NCBI RefSeq assembly: GCF_900091315.1
Contig: NZ_FLSP01000014.1
Span: 1 to 64,000 of the forward strand
Source of the DNA: Streptomyces sp. DI166
GTDB taxonomy: Bacteria; Actinomycetota; Actinomycetes; Streptomycetales; Streptomycetaceae
Direction of reading: 5' to 3'
Length of the DNA: 64,000 bases
Shown here: in pieces, positions 1 to 7,814 of the stretch
Layout: each line of letters begins with the position of its first letter
Position numbering within the stretch: position 1 is the stretch's first letter
Program-made: the position numbers and the translations under genes
The notes under the pieces: generated by a model
The model's input: the letters and a program-made list of their open reading frames with translations, nothing else
Told to the model about the DNA's origin: nothing
Database searches by the model: none

Positions 1-1379
1 ACGTACGGTCGCTGCCCGTCGTGGGCCGGTCCGCCGCCACGAGCGCGGACGGCGGGCGCGAGGTGACACCGACGGGCCGTACCACCGAGGTCGATGTGAC
101 GATCCGCGGGATGCGGTTCTCGCCCGCCTCGGTCGACGTGCCCGCCGGGGACCGGCTGGTGATCCGGCTGCACAACACCGGCACCGACACCCACGACCTG
201 GTCCTGGAGACCGGCGCCCGCACGGAGCGGCTCAGCCCCGGGAAGCGGGACACGCTGGACGTGGGAGTCGTCGGCCGGGACCTGTCGGGCTGGTGCTCGG
301 TGGTCGGGCACCGGCAGATGGGCATGGTGTTCGCCGTACGCGTCACCGGGGCCGAGCAGCCGTCGAGCGCAGCCGCCGACCACGATGGCACCGACCACGA
401 TGGCACCGACCACGATGGCACCGACCACGATGGCACCGACCACGACGGCACGGCCCACGACGGCACGGCCCATGACCAGGCCACAGGCACCGGCGCATCC
501 GCCGCGAAGGTCTTCGACCCCATGGCCGAACCGCCCGAGGGCTTCACCGCCCGCGACGCCCAGCTCCCGCCCGCCACCGGCACCCTGCACAAGCGCACCT
601 TCACCGTGAAGGAGACGAAGGCGGAAGTCGCCCCGGGCGTACGCCAGACCCTGTGGACCTTCGACGGCACCGCCCCCGGCCCCGTCCTGCACGGCAGGGT
701 CGGCGACACCTTCGAGATCACCCTCGTCAACGACGGAAGCATCGGCCACTCCGTCGACTTCCACGCCGGAGCGCTCGCCCCGGACCGGCCGATGCGCACC
801 ATCCAGCCCGGCCAGTCCCTGACGTACCGGTTCAAGGCAACCCGCAGCGGGGTGTGGATGTACCACTGCTCGACCATGCCGATGTCCCTGCACATCGCCA
901 ACGGCATGTTCGGCGCCGTCGTCATCGACCCTCCGAACCTCCCCGAGGTGGACCGCGAATACCTGCTGGTCCAGTCGGAGTTCTACCTGGGCGGGCAGAA
1001 CGGCACGGCCGACGCCGACAAGGTGAACGCCAAGCGGCACGACATGGTCGCCTTCAACGGGTACGCCAACCAGTACGACCACGACCCGCTGACCGCGCGG
1101 ACCGGAGAACGCGTCCGGATCTGGGTGCTGGCGGCCGGGCCGAACGTGTCCAGCGCCTTCCACGTCGTGGGCGGCCAGTTCGACACCGTCTTCCGCGAGG
1201 GCGCCTACGACCTGCGCCCGGGAGGCGCCGAACGCGGAGGCGCACAGGTCCTCGATCTCGCCCCCGCGTCGGGCGGTTTCGTGGAGCTGACCTTCCCCGA
1301 GGCGGGCACCTACCCCTTCGTCACCCACGCCATGACGGACGCGGAACGGGGCGCGCACGGAGTGATCCGCGTGCGCTGA
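1..1379 (+). CDS. NirK-like multicopper oxidase with fused N-terminal cupredoxin (5' partial)
   Basis: The frame is open to the window edge, so the true start is probably upstream; the first visible start is GTG at 21, and residue numbers below use it. An N-terminal cupredoxin (about residues 20-110) has a complete type 1 copper set: His in DTHDLV, Cys in GWCS, then VGH and QMGM. A His-Asp-Gly repeat linker follows, then a two-domain nitrite-reductase-like oxidase. His243 and His248 (HSVDFH), His282-Cys283 (YHC), His291 and Met296 match NirK type 1 and type 2 ligands, and His381 in AFHVVGG matches the third type 2 ligand. The protein is likely exported and acts in copper oxidation or nitrite reduction; the substrate cannot be settled from sequence. 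A DGC-family protein follows 98 bases downstream. Confidence 0.8.
   Translation, partial: VRSLPVVGRSAATSADGGREVTPTGRTTEVDVTIRGMRFSPASVDVPAGDRLVIRLHNTGTDTHDLVLETGARTERLSPGKRDTLDVGVVGRDLSGWCSVVGHRQMGMVFAVRVTGAEQPSSAAADHDGTDHDGTDHDGTDHDGTDHDGTAHDGTAHDQATGTGASAAKVFDPMAEPPEGFTARDAQLPPATGTLHKRTFTVKETKAEVAPGVRQTLWTFDGTAPGPVLHGRVGDTFEITLVNDGSIGHSVDFHAGALAPDRPMRTIQPGQSLTYRFKATRSGVWMYHCSTMPMSLHIANGMFGAVVIDPPNLPEVDREYLLVQSEFYLGGQNGTADADKVNAKRHDMVAFNGYANQYDHDPLTARTGERVRIWVLAAGPNVSSAFHVVGGQFDTVFREGAYDLRPGGAERGGAQVLDLAPASGGFVELTFPEAGTYPFVTHAMTDAERGAHGVIRVR
378..482 (+). repeat. 15-bp tandem repeat encoding a His-Asp-Gly linker
   Basis: About seven contiguous 15-bp units lie in frame inside the copper oxidase gene. 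Four are identical (GACCACGATGGCACC) and the rest carry silent or Asp-to-Ala changes, ending in a diverged unit. They encode DHDGT/AHDGT repeats between the first cupredoxin and the NirK-like domains. The His and Asp density suggests metal binding, and the identical copies suggest recent slippage, so copy number may vary between strains. Confidence 0.85.
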
Positions 1380-1404
1380 ACGCCTCGTCGGCGCAGCCCG
1401 CGCC

Positions 1405-1432
1405 GGGGCCGAACGGCCCTGGTCACGGCCCC
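1405..1432 (+). terminator. Possible weak terminator after copper oxidase
   Basis: GGGGCCG and CGGCCCC form a 7-bp stem around a 14-base loop, 26 bases after the copper oxidase stop. There is no T-run, which is common for Streptomyces terminators. It lies between two same-strand genes, so it could only partly block read-through. Confidence 0.35.
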
Positions 1433-1477
1433 GAAAGCCCCATGCTCCGGACCGCCCGCCCCGCCTAGCATCACCGT

Positions 1478-1867
1478 GTGGAACGTCGCAAAGACCTGCC
1501 CCTCGTCTACTCCTGCTCCGGTTGTTCGAGCGCGGCCCAGATGACCAACTGGATCGCCGTCCAGCTCGACCGGCGCGGCATCGCCGAGATGTCGTGCATC
1601 GCCGGGGTCGGAGGCGACGTACCGAGCCTCGTGCGCAAGGCCCGCAGCGACCGTCCGGTCATCGCCGTCGACGGCTGCGTCCTTCAGTGCGCCCGCAACT
1701 GCCTCGCCCGGCACGGCGTGACCCCCACCGTGCACCACCTCCTCAGCGACGACGGCGTGCGCAAGCGGCTGGGCGAGGACTTCGACCCGCGGCAGGCGGA
1801 GCAGGTCCTCGACGGGCTGATCGCCAGGATCGCCGCGGCCGTCGAGGAGACCGCCCCGCAGCACTGA
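1478..1867 (+). CDS. DGC-domain putative zinc-binding protein
   Basis: A 129-residue protein with GTG start. It carries the features of the DGC family (Pfam DGC): an N-terminal YSCSGCSSAAQ segment, a central AVDGCVLQCARNC segment containing the eponymous Asp-Gly-Cys, and several further Cys and His residues that could hold zinc. Family members are small cytosolic proteins without a firmly assigned biochemical role. Its position directly after a NirK-like copper oxidase suggests a link to metal or nitrogen-oxide handling, but that is inference. No membrane segment is visible. Confidence 0.8.
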   Translation: MERRKDLPLVYSCSGCSSAAQMTNWIAVQLDRRGIAEMSCIAGVGGDVPSLVRKARSDRPVIAVDGCVLQCARNCLARHGVTPTVHHLLSDDGVRKRLGEDFDPRQAEQVLDGLIARIAAAVEETAPQH

Positions 1868-1869
1868 GC

Positions 1870-2526
1870 TCAGTTGGCCAGCGCCATCCGCTCCACGTAC
1901 GCGACCTTCACCGAGTCGATGTCGGACAGCTCGCGGCCGTCCTCCAGGGCCGTGTACTCGTCGAACTCGCTCTTCTCGGTCTCGGTCTTGCCGGCCGCCA
2001 CATGGGAGGCGCCGATGTAGGTCTGGCCGACGTAGTCGCCGTCCTCGTCGAAGGCGTTGACGATCACCGAGTAATTGGCGGGCCCGTCGCCCTTGTTGGT
2101 GATCTTGTACTTGAACTCGTAGACGGAGTCCTCCGATTCGCAGTCGTTGTAGGAGTACTCGTCGGTGTCGTCGCACTCCCCGCCGTAGGAGTCGGTGGGC
2201 TCCTCCTCCACCAGCTTGCCGCCGGAGAGCTCGACATGGTCGATCGGGTCGTCGCCGCGGGTCAGGGCCCACCAGGTGACGCCGCCACCGGCGAGGAGTA
2301 TGACCGCCGCCACGGCGCCGATCACCGGACCGCGTCTGCGCCGAGGCGCCGTCGGCGGTGCGCCGTACCAGCCGGCGGGCTGTGTGGGCGGGGCCGACGG
2401 GGCGCCGTACCAGCCCCCGGGCTGCGTGGGCGGGGCCGGGGGAAGCGGGGGCTGCGAGGAGCCCACGAGTTCCGGCTGGGAAATGGTGGGCTGGGACTCC
2501 GGGTGCTGGGGTGCCTGGTCGTTCAC
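1870..2526 (-). CDS. Membrane-anchored protein with Pro-rich N-terminus and extracytoplasmic domain
   Basis: The start is GTG at 2526, preceded by an AGAAGG ribosome site; the longer open frame upstream lacks one. About 218 residues. The N-terminal ~80 residues are Pro/Gln/Gly rich with a repeated PTQP(G/A)GWYGAP motif, then a single hydrophobic segment (GPVIGAVAAVILLAGGGVTWWAL) and an acidic C-terminal domain. The C-terminus contains YKITNKGDGPANYSV and DEDGDYVGQTY, the beta-strand pattern of FxLYD-like domains of secreted actinobacterial lipoproteins and membrane proteins. Function unknown. It converges on the DGC gene with two bases between the stops. Confidence 0.7.
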   Translation of the reverse strand: MNDQAPQHPESQPTISQPELVGSSQPPLPPAPPTQPGGWYGAPSAPPTQPAGWYGAPPTAPRRRRGPVIGAVAAVILLAGGGVTWWALTRGDDPIDHVELSGGKLVEEEPTDSYGGECDDTDEYSYNDCESEDSVYEFKYKITNKGDGPANYSVIVNAFDEDGDYVGQTYIGASHVAAGKTETEKSEFDEYTALEDGRELSDIDSVKVAYVERMALAN

Positions 2527-2674
2527 TGGCTCTGCCTTCTCATGAGGGTCGGACGGGGTCGTCCACGAACATGCCCGCGGCGACCGGGGCGGGGAACACA
2601 CCGGAAGTCTGCCAGCCGATTCCCGACGGCAGTTGGCCGGGAGTACGGCGGCGAGGGTTCTGCGATCCCTGCCG

Positions 2675-3235
2675 TCAGCCGCCGTGCCGGAAGCCGCTCC
2701 CCGTGCGGTCCAGGGGATCGGGGCCGAGGCCGAGGAACCGGGCGCGGAGGGCGTCCCAGGCGGCGAGGCGGCCGAAATCGGGGGTGTCGAGGATCTCCTG
2801 GCGGTCGGTGAGGAACGGGTTGGGCAGCAGGACCGTCATCATCTGCTCGTCGCGGCCGTTGAACAGGCGGATCCCCCAGGTGACGGGCGCCCCGTCGGAG
2901 CCCAGACCGCGGTACAGCTCGGCGCGCGAGCAGCGGCGGATCCGGCCGAGTTCGGGGCCGGAGGCGGTGTGCTCGCCGATGCACAGGTGGAAGTGCCAGG
3001 CGCCGAAGTCGACCGTGACGTACCCGTCGTTCAGGGTGATCGCGGTCGGGGCGCCGGGGGCGCCGACCTCCCAGGCGGCACCCTCGATGATCGGGCCGAA
3101 GTGGATGTGCTTCCAGTGGTCGGTGAAGACGGTCGTGATCAGGCCGAGGAGCGTCTTCTCGTCGACCGGGAGCGGCCAGACGTGCTGGGTGCCGCCCGAG
3201 GGCGTCTCGACGACGGTGGGTTCGGTGACGGTCAT
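2675..3235 (-). CDS. Conserved hypothetical protein at the end of a corrinoid/siderophore uptake operon
   Basis: 186 residues from ATG at 3235, overlapping the stop of the 2Fe-2S protein gene (ATGA), so translation is coupled. The protein has no signal peptide or membrane segment. A His/Trp-rich middle (DHWKHIHFGPI, DFGAWHFHLCIGEH) could bind metal or heme. I recognise the type as a hypothetical protein found next to iron-siderophore transport genes, but know of no assigned function. Operon position behind a cobalamin riboswitch ties it to corrinoid or iron handling. The longer open frame to 3724 is a shadow of the next gene. Confidence 0.7.
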   Translation of the reverse strand: MTVTEPTVVETPSGGTQHVWPLPVDEKTLLGLITTVFTDHWKHIHFGPIIEGAAWEVGAPGAPTAITLNDGYVTVDFGAWHFHLCIGEHTASGPELGRIRRCSRAELYRGLGSDGAPVTWGIRLFNGRDEQMMTVLLPNPFLTDRQEILDTPDFGRLAAWDALRARFLGLGPDPLDRTGSGFRHGG

Positions 3236-3939
3236 GCGGTCTTCTCCCTGTGGTTGGTCAGGACGCAGTCGCCGCACGTGCCCGCGCCCGGCACGCGGTA
3301 GTACAGGCAGCAACTGCGGCGTCGGAAGGTCAGGGGACGGGCCGGGGGCGCGGCGTATGTGCCGGCTCCTGCCAGCGGGGGGTGGTCCAGCAGGGCGCGG
3401 ACCAGGGGGACGACGGGGAGTGGGGTGTGCGGTGCTCTGGTGAGCAGGACGCGGTGGGCGCCGATCAGGGCGGAGGCGGCGTTGCCCCGCAGGGTGTGCG
3501 GGGAGACGCCGGACGTGCGGCGGACGGCGTCCGCCCAGGGGGCGAGGTTGTCGACGACGACCGTGCGGTGCAGGGCCGTTCGGGGATCCTCCTCGTCCAG
3601 GGTGCTCGGGGCGGTCAGCCACAGGTCGAGGGGGCCCGAGGCGGGCAGGCGCCACCACAGGCGGCCGGGGTTCAGGTCGGGGACGCGTCCGGTGTACGCG
3701 GCGCAGGCCAGGGCCAGTGACCACAGGCGGGAGGCCGTGCCCAGGTGCAGGGTGGAGGCGGCGACCCTGGGCCGGTCGGTGCCGAGGCGGTCGGCGACCG
3801 CCCCGACGCAGGCGTCCAGCGCGGCCCCGTCCTCGTACAGCTCGGTCAGGGGGCGGAAGCCGTCCGGCCGGGGGCCCGTGCCGACCGCGAAGTACGGGCC
3901 GATCGTGGCGATGCGCGCCAGGACCTCGGGGGTCACCAT
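3232..3939 (-). CDS. FhuF-like (2Fe-2S)-binding protein
   Basis: 235 residues from ATG at 3939, overlapping the ATPase stop. The C-terminus carries the FhuF-type iron-sulfur motif RRSCCLYYRVPGAGTCGDC (Cys-Cys-x10-Cys-x2-Cys), which in FhuF holds the 2Fe-2S cluster used to reduce ferric siderophores in the cytosol. The body (VAASTLHLGTASRLWS, TLRGNAASALIGA) matches the usual FhuF-like layout. It sits in one operon with an importer of the FecBCD/BtuFCD kind. Since the operon is preceded by a cobalamin riboswitch, reduction of an imported Co(III)-corrinoid is an alternative to reduction of an Fe(III)-chelate. Confidence 0.8.
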   Translation of the reverse strand: MVTPEVLARIATIGPYFAVGTGPRPDGFRPLTELYEDGAALDACVGAVADRLGTDRPRVAASTLHLGTASRLWSLALACAAYTGRVPDLNPGRLWWRLPASGPLDLWLTAPSTLDEEDPRTALHRTVVVDNLAPWADAVRRTSGVSPHTLRGNAASALIGAHRVLLTRAPHTPLPVVPLVRALLDHPPLAGAGTYAAPPARPLTFRRRSCCLYYRVPGAGTCGDCVLTNHREKTA

Positions 3940-4979
3940 GTGCGCGCCGTGCGGGTCAGCTCGTGGAAGCCGTGCGCCTCCGTCGTACGGGCGTCCGGTC
4001 CTACGAGGGTGAAGCGGCTCCCCTCCGTCCAGCTCACCCGCGCGTCCGCCCCCGCCCCGGTGTCCGCCACGGACAGGCCCTCGCGGGCCAACGCCCTTTC
4101 CACCAAGGGGAGTACGTCCGCCGGGGCGTCCACCGCCACCGCGGCGCGGGTGGCGCGGCGCAGGCCGAAGGTGCCGGTCAGCGGGTCGAAGGCGAGGTGG
4201 TCGGCGTCGAAGGCGGACGCCACCGCACCGCCCCGGATCAGGTCCTCGGGCGCCCCGGCGTGGACGCGGGACGTGCGGTCGACGAGCCAGACCGCGTCGG
4301 CCACGCGCAGGGCCAGCTCCAGGTCGTGGGTGCTGACCACGACCGTCAGGCCCTTGTCCCGGGCCAGATCGCGCAGCAGCACGGTGAGCGCCACCCGTGA
4401 GGGCACGTCCAGAAATGCCGTCGGCTCGTCGAGGAGGACGACCTCGGGCTCCTGGGCGAGCGCGCGGGCGGTGAGCACGCGTTGCCGCTCGCCGTCCGAG
4501 AGTTCCGCGGCCGGTCGGTCCGCGAGGTGGTCCGCGCCCACCGCCTTCAGTGACCACTCGACGGCCGCGTGGTCCGCGGCCGTGAGGCGGCCGGTGAACC
4601 CGGTGTGCGGATGGCGCCCGAGTCCGGCCAACTCCCGTACGGACAGCAGCCCGGCGTCCACCCGGTCGGTGAGGACGACCGCCAGCCGACGGGCGAGGGC
4701 GGCCGGTGAGGTCCGCGCCAGGTCCGCGCCGCCGATCCGGATACGGCCCTCCAGCGGCGGCAGAAGTCCGCACAGGGTGCGCAACAGGGTGGACTTCCCG
4801 GCGCCGTTCGGGCCGAGCAGGACGGTCAGTTCGCCGGGCGCGGCGTGCAGGGCAAGCCCCGACAGCACGGCGCGGGACGACCGCGAGCGGGTGCGGTAGC
4901 CGACGGTCAGCTCCTCGGTCTCCAGACCACCGGTCCGTATCCCCGGCTGGGCCGCTGTCTCGGTCAGCGTCTCGGTCAC
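3933..4979 (-). CDS. ABC transporter ATPase, BtuD/FecE type
   Basis: 348 residues, GTG start at 4979 overlapping the permease stop (GTGA). Walker A is GPNGAGKS, the signature is LSDGERQR, Walker B is VVLLDEPTAFLD and the switch is STHD. This is the cytosolic motor of an iron-siderophore/cobalamin type importer. The C-terminal ~90 residues (FGLRRATRAAVAVDAPADVL onwards) extend beyond the usual 255-260-residue ATPase and look like a small extra domain. Partners are the permease upstream and the binding protein at the operon start. Confidence 0.9.
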   Translation of the reverse strand: MTETLTETAAQPGIRTGGLETEELTVGYRTRSRSSRAVLSGLALHAAPGELTVLLGPNGAGKSTLLRTLCGLLPPLEGRIRIGGADLARTSPAALARRLAVVLTDRVDAGLLSVRELAGLGRHPHTGFTGRLTAADHAAVEWSLKAVGADHLADRPAAELSDGERQRVLTARALAQEPEVVLLDEPTAFLDVPSRVALTVLLRDLARDKGLTVVVSTHDLELALRVADAVWLVDRTSRVHAGAPEDLIRGGAVASAFDADHLAFDPLTGTFGLRRATRAAVAVDAPADVLPLVERALAREGLSVADTGAGADARVSWTEGSRFTLVGPDARTTEAHGFHELTRTARTW

Positions 4980-6076
4980 GAGGCCACTCCTTGTACGCCG
5001 CGGCGGCTGCGGATCAGGAACGTGATGACGACGGGGGCGCCGAACAGGGAGGTGATGGCGTTCAGCGGCAGCACGGAGTCGGTGCCCGGCGGTTGGCTCA
5101 GCAGCGCGCAGGCCAGGGCCAGGAAGGCTCCGGCGAGCATGGACGCGGGGATCAGCGCCCGGTGGTCCGAGGTGCCGAGGGCCACCCGGGTCAGGTGCGG
5201 AACGGCCAGGCCCAGGAAGGCGATCGGGCCGCAGAAGGCGGTGGCCGCGCCCGCCAGCACCGAGGTGCCGAGCAGGGCGAGGTCGCGGCTGCGCCGTACG
5301 TTCAGGCCCATGGTGCGGGCGTAGTCCTCACCGAGCAGCAGGGCGTTGAGGCGCTTGGCGGTCAGCGCGGCCAGGAGCAGCCCGGCGCCGACGACCGGCA
5401 GCATCACCCTCAGGTCGGGCCAGGTGGTGGCGCCGAAGCTGCCGAGGCCCCACATCACGAACTGCTGGGCCCGCTCGGGCCGGGCGTACACCAGCATCAC
5501 GCCCACCACGGCGGTGGCCGCCGAGCCGATCATCACGCCGATGACCAGCAGGGTGACCGCCGAGCGCACCCAGCGCGACAGCAACAGCACGAGCGCCAGT
5601 ACGGCGGCCGCGCCGATCGAGGCGGCCAGTACGACGCCCACCCGCCCCAGCCCGGCCAGGTCCCCGGTGAAGCTCCCGGCGACCCCGCCGGTGCCGACGA
5701 CCACGGCGGCGACGCCCATGCTCGCGCCCGAACTCACGCCCAGGGAGTACGGATCGGCCAGCGCGTTGCGGAACAGCGTCTGCATCTGCACGCCCGCCAC
5801 CGCGAGGGCGGCGCCCACGGCGGTGGCCGTCAGCGCGCGGGGCAGCCGTACCTCCTCGACGATCACGGTCCAGCGCGGGTCCTTCGCGGCGCCGCCCAGC
5901 AGGACCCGTACCACCTCCGCCACCGGCACCCGGTGGGAACCGGTCGCGACGGTGAGCACGAACAGCGCGGCGGTACCGGCCGCGAGGGCGAGGACGACGG
6001 CAGCGCGCCGCCGCCTTGGCCGTACCGCCGATGGCTTCTCGGGCTTCTCGGGCTCGATGGCCAGGGGGGTCGTCAT
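4976..6076 (-). CDS. FecCD/BtuC-family ABC permease
   Basis: 366 residues from ATG at 6076, overlapping the binding-protein stop (ATGA). About ten hydrophobic helices follow a basic N-terminus (PRRRRAAVV). Family hallmarks are RLPRALTATAVGAALAVAGVQ, NALADPYSLGVSSGAS, LGEDYARTMGLNVRR and FCGPIAFLGLAVPHLTR. It forms the membrane channel of the corrinoid/ferric-chelate importer with the neighbouring ATPase. Confidence 0.92.
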   Translation of the reverse strand: MTTPLAIEPEKPEKPSAVRPRRRRAAVVLALAAGTAALFVLTVATGSHRVPVAEVVRVLLGGAAKDPRWTVIVEEVRLPRALTATAVGAALAVAGVQMQTLFRNALADPYSLGVSSGASMGVAAVVVGTGGVAGSFTGDLAGLGRVGVVLAASIGAAAVLALVLLLSRWVRSAVTLLVIGVMIGSAATAVVGVMLVYARPERAQQFVMWGLGSFGATTWPDLRVMLPVVGAGLLLAALTAKRLNALLLGEDYARTMGLNVRRSRDLALLGTSVLAGAATAFCGPIAFLGLAVPHLTRVALGTSDHRALIPASMLAGAFLALACALLSQPPGTDSVLPLNAITSLFGAPVVITFLIRSRRGVQGVAS

Positions 6077-7290
6077 GCCTTGGGCACCTGTCGGTAGAAG
6101 GCGAAGGTGTGGCCCTTCGCCTGCTCCGGGTGGAGCAGTGCGAACAGGTCGGCGAGGACCAAGTCGGGGCGCAGGACGCCGCGTTCGTAGTACTCGTTGC
6201 CGCCGCCGGGGCCGAGCGCCTTGGTGTTCGTCCAGACCTCGCCGTCGCTGACGGCCGTCAGCTTCCCGTACCGGTTGTCCGCCTTCACCGCGTCCGCGGT
6301 GGACTTCCACCGCTGGTCGGCGAGCCAGACCGGGGCGTCGCCGCCCTTGGCGTACACGGCCTCGAAGTTGAGCTGGAGATTCCCGGAACCACCCTTGCCC
6401 GACCAGGGGTAGGTTCCGCCGGCGTCCTTGATGAGCCGGGCCGCGTAACTGCCGCCGGCCGGCATGTACCACGTCCCCTGATACATCGTGCCGGGCAGCA
6501 CCTGTACGGGCTCGGACACCTTGGCCGCCTTCTCGGCGACCTCGCGATAGTCGGCCTCGACGGTGTCGAACAGCTCGTCGGCCCGCTTCTCCGCGCCGGT
6601 GAGCGCGGCCATCGCCTTCACCCACTCGGCACGGCCCAGCGGACTGGGCTCCAGCCACTCGGCGTTGGCGACCACCGCGATCCCCGCCTGACGCAGCTTC
6701 GGGTACTGCGGGTCGTCGGTGCCCTGGGTCATCAGCACGTCCGGCTGCTCGCCGATGACCGTCTCGGCGTTGATGGCGCGGTCCTTGGCGTACTCGGTGA
6801 CCTTGCCCTCCTCCACCCGCTCGATCACCTCGGCGGAGGAGATGTTCGCCTTGCTCGCGACACCGGTCAGCACGTCCAGGGTGCCGGTCTCGGTGAGCAG
6901 CGGCAGATGGGTGGTGGAGGCGGAGTACAGGCTCTTGACCGGCACGGTGATCTGCTGCGCCTTCGCCAGCGCACCGGTCAACTCCGGCTTCGGAGCACCG
7001 CACTTGACCAGCACGTACGACTCGGGCCGGCCCTTCGGGTACGGCTCCTTGACGGTGAGGACCTGGTAGCTCTTCTCGTAGCGGAGGGTGAAGTTCTTGG
7101 CGTGCTTCACCTGCGACTTGACCGGGAAGTAGTCCGTGCCCGGGTCGAAGTCCTTGATGCAACCAGCCTGCGGCGCCTGCGCTTTGGCGCCGGCGGGGGC
7201 ATCGGGGTCACCGCACGCGGTGAGCGTGAGGGCGAGGGCGGTGGTGAGGACGGCGGCGGCCGAGGGCAGGGGGAAACGACGTACGGACAC
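6073..7290 (-). CDS. Substrate-binding lipoprotein, BtuF/FhuD type
   Basis: I place the start at GTG 7290, which has a GGAG seven bases upstream and gives a clean lipoprotein signal (basic SVRRF, hydrophobic core, TLTAC lipobox); the frame also opens at 7338. About 405 residues. It has the two-lobed helical-backbone binding-protein pattern: TLLxDVLTGVASK, EQPDVLMTQGTDDPQYPKL, AVVANAEWLEPSPLGRAEW, and a C-lobe ending in DLFALLHPEQ. It captures the ligand outside the membrane for the downstream permease and ATPase. The cobalamin riboswitch in its leader makes a corrinoid the best guess for ligand; a siderophore remains possible. Confidence 0.88.
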   Translation of the reverse strand: MSVRRFPLPSAAAVLTTALALTLTACGDPDAPAGAKAQAPQAGCIKDFDPGTDYFPVKSQVKHAKNFTLRYEKSYQVLTVKEPYPKGRPESYVLVKCGAPKPELTGALAKAQQITVPVKSLYSASTTHLPLLTETGTLDVLTGVASKANISSAEVIERVEEGKVTEYAKDRAINAETVIGEQPDVLMTQGTDDPQYPKLRQAGIAVVANAEWLEPSPLGRAEWVKAMAALTGAEKRADELFDTVEADYREVAEKAAKVSEPVQVLPGTMYQGTWYMPAGGSYAARLIKDAGGTYPWSGKGGSGNLQLNFEAVYAKGGDAPVWLADQRWKSTADAVKADNRYGKLTAVSDGEVWTNTKALGPGGGNEYYERGVLRPDLVLADLFALLHPEQAKGHTFAFYRQVPKA

Positions 7291-7539
7291 AGGCAGCTCC
7301 GGATGGCATGCGTGACAGACGCACCGGGCGCGCGGCACGCGGTGGCGGTGCGGTGAAGGGGCGTACGGGGAAGGCCCGTTGAGAAAGGGGAGGGAGGCTC
7401 GCTAGAACCGGAAGCGGAGCAAGGGCACGTCACTCGTCACGCGACGGCTCCGACGGAACACGGGCAGCCCACGGCCGCCGACACACCTGCACGGGCACAC
7501 GAGTGCCACCGCCTCTCTCGGGGAAATCCGCCCCGTACT

Positions 7540-7710
7540 TCGAGGTGCGACGGCGTGAGTCTCCTGACTTGGGATCACAGCTTCTCCGGCCTTCCCATCC
7601 CTCGCGGGACGGTGGCCATGGGCGGAGTCGCTCCCCCTACACAGTGGCGGTACCGTGCCGGAATCTCACCGGCTTCCTCGTTCCGCCGTCGCTTGTCGGA
7701 CGAAGCATCG
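7540..7710 (-). ncRNA. Cobalamin (B12) riboswitch
   Basis: Read on the minus strand, 7673-7655 gives GCCGGTGAGATTCCGGCAC, the conserved core stem with internal GAGAUUCC. Next come GCCACTGTGTAGGGGGAG, the GGGAAGGCCGGAGAAGCTG section, and the B12 box at 7569-7552 (AGTCAGGAGACTCACGCC). These elements occur in the canonical order. The switch lies about 250 bases upstream of the binding-protein start and faces the five-gene importer operon, so B12 should repress it. The ~250-base stretch 7291-7539 is untranslated leader in which I see no clear intrinsic terminator, so control may be translational. 7711-7814 should hold the promoter; none is obvious. Confidence 0.93.
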
Positions 7711-7814
7711 CAGAACGGGGGTTGGGCACGCCAGGGCGCCTTTTGTGCGATCAGCCACAGGGAGGGTAGGGGCGACTACTCCACGTCCATGATCGGGCAG
7801 CGTTGCCGACGGCC

